16,998 nt of DNA from the NCBI GenBank assembly GCA_019693395.1, contig JAAMXP010000925.1, forward strand, positions 671 through 17,668. Reading direction: 5' to 3'. The translations under genes were made by a program, and so were the position numbers. The DNA comes from Ettlia oleoabundans (taxonomy: Eukaryota; Chlorophyta; Chlorophyceae; Chlamydomonadales). This document shows, piece after piece, positions 9,814 through 16,998 of this stretch. Within the stretch, counting starts at the first letter, position 1, and every line of letters begins with the position of its first letter. The notes under the pieces were generated by a model that saw nothing but the letters and a program-made list of their open reading frames with translations, was not told the DNA's origin and did not search any database.

Positions 9814-11762
9814 TGTCGTTGAGATGAGCCTTGGAAAAACGCTTGCAAGGGTCAGAGGGCTTGTTGTCAACCAGAGAACTGCAGGATAACAAGGGGGCTG
9901 AAGTTGAGTGGAGAAGAAGAGGTAGGTTTTGGGTAGCTGCTTGCTTTCTTGGCACGGCCAACTTCCAGATTCCACAGAAAAGAGCAGAAGAGCTGCCCTT
10001 GCTTGCAGGTATAGCATGCTGCCATATGGCCTGTTAACACTGCTCACTTCCTGACGCCTGCAGCTGACAACAGTTTGTCAGGTGAGCCAACCCATCGCCG
10101 CTGCCGCCAATTGTGTTCCCACCTTGGTTGCTGCCACCAGCTCCCCGCACTGATGCCAGTCTGCTGCACTACTGATTATGGCCGCCTTCTTCCCGTGCTT
10201 GATCTGACCCTCACGGCTGCACATTACATGGTGCTAGGCACAGCAAGCAGGACAGGAGATGTATGCAACAGATGCATTCAAACAGAACAAGCACCACAGT
10301 GGCATGCCATGTCGGTCGTAGAGGCAGCAGCGTGTTGAGCACCCAGCTTGGCAAGGGTTGCAGCAGGGGCGGGCGAACAACGATATCCCACACTGCCAAG
10401 TGCTGCAACGAGACATGCACTTCAATCCTTGGGCCACTGCCTCATGTTGCAGCGGGGCCAGTATGGCGAGCAGCGGAAGCTGCAACTCAACCTGCCTGTG
10501 AGAAGTAGCTGGGTGCATCACCCATGTGCAGGTAGTGGGTTGCAGGACCAACGTAATTAATGCCGATGCAGGTAAGAAGCAACACCTATGCCCTGGCTTG
10601 CTGGATTGAAGGCTGTTGGGCTGCCAGCGGTCGGCAGGACTGTCACGCAGGGCCTAGCCGCGCCAGCTGTTCAGCCTCTGCAGCGCCGTCAGCCCCCGCT
10701 GCAACAGCCGCATGTTTCTGCTGCCTTCCTGGGCGGGAATGCTGCAGGGGCATGCTCCAGCTTGCTGAAGCATTCAAGGCTGGAAGAGCAGACCAGCGGT
10801 TGACGAGAGTTGGAAGTGAAGCGCCCGCAGAGCGGCGGCAGGCGGCATCCCGCCAAAAGCTGGCGGGAGTAGGTCGCACACATGCGCGCTGCTTCCAAAA
10901 TGTGGTCGCATACTTAAGAATTTGACGCGCGTGATTGCGACGACACAGCCGACAGCTTGCCTGCAAACCGCGAAGACCCTGTCCAATACCCCGTGATGAT
11001 ATCGGTCAGCTGCAACCTCAATGTTTCTGAGCATAGGGCGAAGTCAACAGAGTGCAATGGGAGGGGTCCGAGAGAGCGTCCAGCTCGAGGCCGCCAGGCG
11101 GGCATCGCAGACGTCGAGATGCGAGCCGTCTCCAATCTTCTTTTGCAATTGGCGGAGCCATGATTGCACGTCATCACCTGTGTGAGATGTGTTGATACTC
11201 AAGTAACTGGGGCCAGCACTGCCTGACACTGGCTAGCCAGGAGCGGCACTGCTAGCGTGAGCTTGCGGTGATCACAACTTTGCCACCACCACACACAGCT
11301 GATGCCACGCACGTTAATCTAACTGACAAAATAATTAAACACAAGGTGTGCCCCTCATTTTGGAAGAAGAGTCTTTGTGTTGTGCAATGCATGTCCTTCG
11401 ATGGTCAGCCATTGGCAGGCTATCAATTGCTGCCGAGCAGTGGAGAACATATGGTGGGTAGGTCTGCCCGTCATGCAGACAGACTTCAATCAGTAAGAAT
11501 CAATAAGTCACAGATGTATTGTGACCTTGGGCCCAGGGCAACGTTCCTCATCCCCTGGCACCTGCAGTTGGCAGGGTTTCATTCAGCTGTGCCATCACCG
11601 CCACTTAGGCAGCAGGCAGGCGTCACAATGCGCCAGCAACACCAAGTACATACATGAACCAAAAGGAACCTGTACGTTCCTGTGTAATATCATTAGTTCG
11701 AACAGCAAGCAGTACAAGATAGCGAGGAAACAGAAACGAAGCTACATCCCATGCCATGTCAT
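9814..11762. other. Long intergenic stretch with no recognised gene
   Basis: This is about 1.9 kb between the CHRD start and the FUSC-type stop. I see exon-like pieces flanked by good splice signals on the plus strand, such as 10062-10079 and 10452-10496 (the latter reads RGQYGEQRKLQLNLP and is followed by GTGAGA). They do not assemble into a protein I know. A minus-strand ATG at 11161 opens a 47-codon frame starting MAPPIAKEDWRRL. A plus-strand TGTAA lies near 11684. An unrecognised small gene may be here. Confidence 0.45.
10848..10868. promoter_or_regulatory. E2F-like palindrome
   Basis: TCCCGCCA and TGGCGGGA form perfect 8-bp inverted arms around 5 nt. On the minus strand the left arm with its flank reads TTTGGCGG, which fits the plant/algal E2F consensus TTTSSCGS. 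No recognised gene starts nearby, so a regulatory role is only a suggestion. Confidence 0.3.
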
Positions 11763-14700
11763 TCATGTCAGCGTGTGCAGTGCCGCTGATATCGCCGCCT
11801 GCTGTGCCGCCACCACAGCCCCCAGCTTCTTCTGCCCGGCTCGCCTCTCGGCACAGGCGGCCTTCAAGGCAGCAGTGTCTCCCGCCATCAGCAGCTGCAC
11901 GGAGGACTGGTATAGACCTCGGAGCTGCAATCGCATGGTCAAGGGTGAAACAAACAGGGCAATAGCGTTGGCGGGGCTACCCAGCTGGCGCAGCCGGACT
12001 GGGGGTAGAGTCCTGTGCATACATTCTACACTGCGGCTTCCAGCCAGTGCCATGGTGCCAGAAAAGATAACGATATGGATTTGTCCATACAGATATTCAA
12101 GGCAGCCACCACACCCACCGTGGAAGAGCTGCCCAGAGCCACCGCTGTGAAGGGCAGCAGCGAGGCCGTGCCCGGACGCAGCACCCGCAAGCTGTCGCCA
12201 TCGGGGGCAGTTGCACTGCCACCTACGGCACCCTTACTGCCGTTGCCCAGCTGTAACTGGTGCTGCATCACCACCTCGTGGCTGGAAGCCGCTGCCAGCC
12301 GGCGCAGCAGCTCATCAAGAGCCGGCAGGGTGCGAAGCGCAGCTGCTAATGAAAGGTTGCCCGCCAGTACGGCTTGCAGCGCTAGCAGGCTTTCTGCGAT
12401 CTGCTCCCCCACCGCCAGCACCAGGCGGCGGTGCTGGGGCGGCAGGCTCGGCCGGTGCTGCTGCTGCCTAGCCTCCTGCATCTCCCGCATGTACACCACC
12501 ATCAGCAGTGCGTCGCACAAGTGGTCCAGGTGTTGCTTGGTGGCAACAACCGCCTCGTGTCGCTGCTGGGCGGCCGTGATGACGGGCAGGGGCGAAATGT
12601 AAGAGTAGGCATCCAGGGCGACCAACCGCTGCACCTCTGCTTGGACCTGCATGCAGCAGGCGTGTAGGGGCAGGCAAGACGGCAACTGAAGCATGGTGGT
12701 ATGGTATGGCACACTCCTAGGCAAACAAAATTTTCGTGCGTTGTTCCAGCGCTGCGTGAAACTGTGATACTGATAGAGCCAGACAACAGAGAGAGGCTGG
12801 CTGGAGCAGTGGACTCTTAAGACCAGCATGTGGGGGGCTGTGTCAAGTAAGTAGCATCATGCAAGGCCAGGCAGGGCACACGTTGCTTTGATGGAAATGG
12901 TGGGCAACTGGCCTTGCATGATGCTACTTACTTGACACAGCCCGCCACATGCTGAACTGGCCACCTCAGACACTTTCAAGCACACTGCAGGCACGCATTT
13001 CCCTTCCCAATGGTACCTGCATGCGCACCTGTTGTGCACGTGCCTCCACCTGCTCCAGGGTCTCCACGTCGCCACCAACTCCCAGCTGCCGCAGCATGCC
13101 CGCCTCAGCAGCACCCGCCTCGGCGGCTGCAACATAGTCAGCATCTGCTTCGCAAGCACTCCCATCTCCAGTTGTGACTGCGTTGCAGCAGTCGGCTTGA
13201 TTCCGTGCCGCTGCATCGCTGCCTTGGGCCTCATATACCGCCACGCCCCGCACCAGCTGTGCCAGCCCCCCAAGGGCTGCCTGCAGCTTATCATGCAGCA
13301 GCATATCCGTGGTAACCGGGAACAACAGCGAGGTTACGAGCAGCTCTAGTACGATGCCGATGCACACACAGGTAATCCTGCATGGTAGCAGCAGGAGGCC
13401 ACACAAACGTGGAAGTGCAGGGGCAGCGGCAGCATGTCACTTAAGATTGGAAAACCTAGGAACCCCATGGCAGTCACCCAGCTGAGCGGCAGCAAACAAC
13501 GAAGTAGAGATCGAAAACAGGGCGCGCATAGATGTACATCAGTAGGTACTGAGATGATCTATTGGCTGCAGCTGAGCACAATGGAAGGCCAAATGCCTGG
13601 TACAGCAGGCAACAACCCCAGGAAGGGCCAGTAGAGGGCTGCCATGCCTGCACAAAGCTCTGCCCACAAGGCTGGCTGGATGCCTGGCTATGGCAAATTT
13701 CTGCCACATGGGCTTGGCCTCCTACCTCCACTTGGCCTGGTCCCAGGGGTTTGTGGCCTTGAAGCTTTCAACCAGCACTATAGGCACCGTGACCTGCGCA
13801 GCATAGCCCAAATCAAATAAATGAGGAATTCTGATTGAGCGAAAAATTGATACCGGCGGTGCAGTGCGGGCACGCTCGACAGAAGAATGGATGACAAGGA
13901 CGAGAAGGGCAGCAATAATGGTGCAGATAAACCACGATGATGGCCAGAGATGCTCCATGGCATTCGTTGTGTTTCGGTTTGCTGATACAAACCAGCCAAG
14001 AAGCGATGAAGTCCAATCTAGGGGCGCAAACACAACATTCAAGGAGCACCCACACTCATGACGGTCCAGCCATAATCGATGCGCTTGTAGCGGTCGCGGT
14101 TGAGGCCAATGAAGCCGCCCCACAGCGACACCATCACTGACAGCGTGGCATACCTGCACAGCATGGTACGGCGTGCGCAGCGTGGCACAGCACGCCGCAG
14201 CATGGCCTCACACAAGGAATTACTCTACCCACGGCATTGCCCATCGTGAAGCAGGCATGACACCGTACACGCACCTTAAAAGTACCCCCGTATTGTGCAG
14301 TACTTGGCTACCAACAGCAATGGGTCGCCCACCGTTGAGCCTTTCAATCACTAGCCGTGGGCGATACCACCCACTCACTTGGTTGCCGAGTTGTTGAGCG
14401 ATTGTCCATTGATTGCATAGGCCAGGGCGAGGCTCAGAACCGACCAGGCAATGCCTGCGCACGTGCCCAGCAGGCGATTTGCTGCTCGCACCCTGGACCG
14501 GCCTGAGCTGCGTTCTGATGCCGCAATCACTGCAGGTGGAAAGGGCGGCCCCAACAAGTAATCCAACAGGATTGCAGGAAGGACAGCGGAACAGCAGCGG
14601 ATTAGCTTCAAGTGTGAGCTGGTATGCTTGCTGCCAACACTTGAGTTTAGACTTTTTCCTGGCTCGTGAGCTGTCAGGGGCTGCTCGCTCCTCATCTTCT

Positions 14701-16790
14701 GAATACTTACCCGTTAGTGCATACACGCTGCTGCCTATGATGTAGGCAAAGCAAGCAAGAGGCGACAGCTGCGACAAAAATGCGAAAGGGCACCCTAGGC
14801 GGTCATGTTTTGCCTGCCATACCGGCCCACCTGTGATCACAACCCAGTCTGTGCTCCCGCCCATTTTTTGGTATACGCTCTTCACAACCACCAGCGTGCC
14901 TGCAATGCCGATAAGCACCAGCATGTGCAATCCCGGCAGCAGCTGCAGCGGCCCCAGGCCCGCACGCTGCAGCCAGCGGCGCAGGTAGCCGCGTGGTGTG
15001 CTGCTGGCGGCCAGCGGTGCCGTGGGGCGGCACACCGCCAACTCATCGTCGCGATGCATGGGCTGACCGGTAGCACCCTTGCAACCCAAGTTGCCGCAAC
15101 CCACCCCCCACTGGGCGCTGCCGGCCAAGCTGCTGCCTGAGCTGTGACGTGCCAGGCTGTCACAGCTGCCAGCTGGCGGCGCTACCTCAACAACTGACAG
15201 TGGTACAGCAATAGCCTCTCCACGAGGTACTGCAGCAACTTCTGATGGCAAGACAGCGGCAGCTTCCGCCAGCATGTCTGCTTGCTCCATGGCGGTGCCT
15301 TCATCCTCCAGTACAGCTGGCTGGTCCAGGGCAGTACCCCAAGCAGATGCCTCAAAGTGTGCAGCCACCGCCTGTTGGGCACCTGGCTGCAGCGACTCCA
15401 CTGCTGCTGCCACCTCAGGAAACATGGCATGAACCTGTGAACATCGTTGCACGTCAGAGGAGCGGCAGATTGAGCTAAATTTGTGGAGACGGTGAAATGC
15501 AAGATGCACCACACTCCACCGCACACAAACAGACAGCCACACGAGTACCACACAATCAAGCCACTCTGGGGGAGTGGATGGCATTGACATTGCTCCTCAT
15601 GGCGCGAACCCACCTTGGTGGCTGCAGTGAAGAGCAGGCCTCGCATAACCATGAAAATGATTGTGGCCCGCCTTGACCCTTTTGCGCTTATCGCAGCAGC
15701 AGTGAGTTCATGCCAGCTGCAGGCAGTGAGAGTCAGGCAGAAGACACTGTTGCAGGAAGTCAAGCAGATGTAGTGCCTTGCATGTGCCAGAAGGGACAGA
15801 GCGATATCATTTGTCCAGCCATGCCTGTCACTGGTGGGCTGCACAGGTGATGCGTGCAACCCAACCCCCCAAGTGGAAACTTCAAACAAACAGCAGACAA
15901 GTGTTAAATGAAAAAAAAAACCATATTGGCGGTGTATGCACATACAGACGAGTTGAAAGCAGAGCAGTGCAAGAAGCACATACGAGTGCATGTAATCCCC
16001 GGTGAGCGGCATACAGTTTGTGCAAGAGATATGATGACGACCCGCCAGCGGTGTATGTGGCTCCCACCTGCGCTCAAGCTCTTCTAGACCAACCAGAACC
16101 TTGACCAGCTTCTTCTTCTGCATCACCACTCCTGCCAGCGCGATGCAGCAGCTGCGCAGCGTGGCTGCCACCGCCAACAGCTGGGGAGTCAGCTGTCGGC
16201 ACACACTGAGATGGTCTGATGGTATGGCTGCCCCTGCCCCTTCCGCTGCCTCGTCTTCAAACTGGCGGCTATCAGTTCCAAGAACGCTGCTGGTGTTGGA
16301 TGCTTCCGCTTGCTCGAGGCCTGCGGCGCCTGTTGGGACACCTTCCTGAATTGCCACCACACCGTGCAACTCGGATTTGTGGCTGGCTGGCTGGGCAGGT
16401 GGTGGGGCAGGGGGCTTTTGAAGCCACCGCAGCATCTGTCCCAAGGAGGCATCTGCCGCTGCAGCAAGGCCCACGGCACGCTGAAAAGCCTGCAATTATA
16501 AGATGTAGGGCGGCTCGCAGGCGGAACAAGGAGATTGGCCATTTACTGCTCACAGGAATTTGCAGTGAGACATAACACTGCATGTCAGTCATTTGCAGCA
16601 TGCCATACCACAAAAACATATTCTATCCTGCACCATGTCAATGTGATGCAGGCGTTACCTGTGCAGAAGGCTGGTAGTTTGCGTTGCTGTATCAGCCACC
16701 AGCCTACCTTGATTGGAAGCACCCGCTGCTTCGAGTAGAGGTCCACCTCAAAGTGACAGACCAGCAGCAACATGTGCAGGTTGCCCACAT
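11763..16790 (-). CDS. FUSC / aromatic-acid-exporter-like (ALMT-like) membrane protein; 5' end off the right edge
   Basis: Ten minus-strand exons join in phase: 16790-16708, 16489-16068, 15716-15614, 15434-14831, 14529-14379, 14153-14054, 13793-13726, 13377-13017, 12646-12091 and 11998-11763 (TGA), ~893 visible residues. A helical, partly low-complexity N-terminal part (KKKLVKVLVGLEELER) precedes a block of about six membrane segments: LHMLVLIGIAGTLVVV, DWVVITVI, RLLGTCAGIAWSVLSLALAY, YATLSVMVSLWGGFIGLN, VTVPIVLVESF and CVCIGIVLELLVTSLLFPV. The pattern W..(V/L)T then N/QRLLGT, ending in an LLFP helix, is that of the FUSC superfamily of anion and aromatic-acid exporters and plant ALMT channels. 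A long helical, probably soluble C-terminal region follows. Substrate and membrane are unknown. The left border of exon 16790-16708 and the last donor (12091 or 12115) are the least certain junctions. Confidence 0.75.
12824..12954. repeat. Near-perfect inverted repeat (47-bp arms, 37-nt loop) inside an intron
   Basis: Arms 12824-12870 and 12908-12954 are reverse complements with a single mismatch; 36 bp next to the loop are perfect. The element lies wholly within the intron between exons 13377-13017 and 12646-12091 of the FUSC-type gene. I see no flanking target-site duplication. It could be a long hairpin precursor of small RNAs, or a small foldback/MITE-like insertion. Confidence 0.9.
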
Positions 16791-16968
16791 CTACAGGAAG
16801 AGAGGCGCCGAGCAGGAAAGTGCGGCTGAGGAGATGGAGGGCAAGGAGAGAGCACTGCAGCAGAACACTCAACCGGCAAGTTCCCCTGCCAATGCACTGG
16901 TGGTTGAGTTGATCAGGAGTTGCACCAGGACAGAATACCAAAGCGACTCCCTCCTGTATGCCCCCTTT

Positions 16969-16987
16969 CACACACACACACACACAC
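16969..16987. repeat. (CA)n dinucleotide microsatellite
   Basis: Nine to ten CA units lie at the right edge, probably in an upstream intron of the FUSC-type gene; on the coding strand the run is (TG)n after a CAG. Confidence 0.85.
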
Positions 16988-16998
16988 CTGCACCCTAC

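Noticed and set aside
9562..10047. CHRD protein starting at the upstream ATG at 10047
   Set aside because: It would bury the signal peptide about 78 residues inside the protein; the ATG at 9813 places it at the N-terminus.
12955..13016. Extension of the FUSC exon past the GTACCA donor at 13016
   Set aside because: The frame meets a stop codon within about 50 nt, whereas splicing to 12646 continues the helical region in phase.
14220..15590. 456-codon open frame on the minus strand taken as a single-exon gene
   Set aside because: It contains a real FUSC exon (15434-14831) but runs through introns on both sides; splicing to 14529 restores the family motif in phase.
15182..16495. 437-codon minus-strand open frame as one gene
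   Set aside because: Only 16489-16068 and 15716-15614 behave as exons; the rest is intron read through, and its end lies in a different frame from the true exon at 15434.
1..16998. Bacterial operon, CRISPR array, tRNA/rRNA or transposon
   Set aside because: Genes are intron-split with eukaryotic splice sites; I saw no regularly spaced repeats, no cloverleaf, and no transposase or reverse-transcriptase motif.

Overview
The window reads as nuclear DNA from a green alga, most likely a Chlorella-type trebouxiophyte. It is moderately GC-rich. Its genes are split by many introns of about 90 to 500 bp with GTGAG-like donors and TGCAG acceptors. It carries plastid-type ribosomal proteins with transit-peptide-like leaders, and TGTAA, the usual green-algal polyadenylation signal, lies downstream of two genes. 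There is no bacterial operon, CRISPR array, tRNA, rRNA or recognisable transposase. All gene models below were assembled by hand from conserved protein motifs plus intron phase; there is no transcript support.

Layout, left to right. (1) 451-1523, minus strand: 5' part of the gene for plastid ribosomal protein L13; its remaining exons lie off the left edge. Its third intron contains an imperfect tandem duplication that includes a decayed copy of the end of exon 3. (2) 1761-2899, plus strand: complete four-exon gene for a plastid-type ribosomal protein S15. It is head-to-head with L13, with only 237 bp between the two start codons. (3) 3526-7163, minus strand: seven-exon calcineurin-like metallophosphoesterase of about 596 residues with all five metal-site motifs and a glutamine-rich insert before a conserved tail. 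One intron uses a GC donor. (4) 8019-9813, minus strand: five-exon gene for a small secreted protein made of a signal peptide and one CHRD domain. (5) 11763 to the right edge, minus strand: at least ten exons of a large membrane protein of the FUSC / aromatic-acid-exporter / ALMT-like class, with its 5' end off the window. One of its introns contains a near-perfect inverted repeat with 47-bp arms.

The stretches 2900-3525, 7164-8018 and 9814-11762 hold no gene I can recognise. The third is the largest and contains an E2F-like palindrome and a few exon-like pieces that do not assemble.

Functionally, L13 and S15 belong together: both are structural proteins of the chloroplast ribosome, and the shared short promoter suggests co-expression. 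The other three genes have no obvious link to them or to each other. I found no new multi-gene system. The observations most worth a second look are the intronic hairpin, the GC-AG introns, the duplicated exon end and the minimal secreted CHRD protein.
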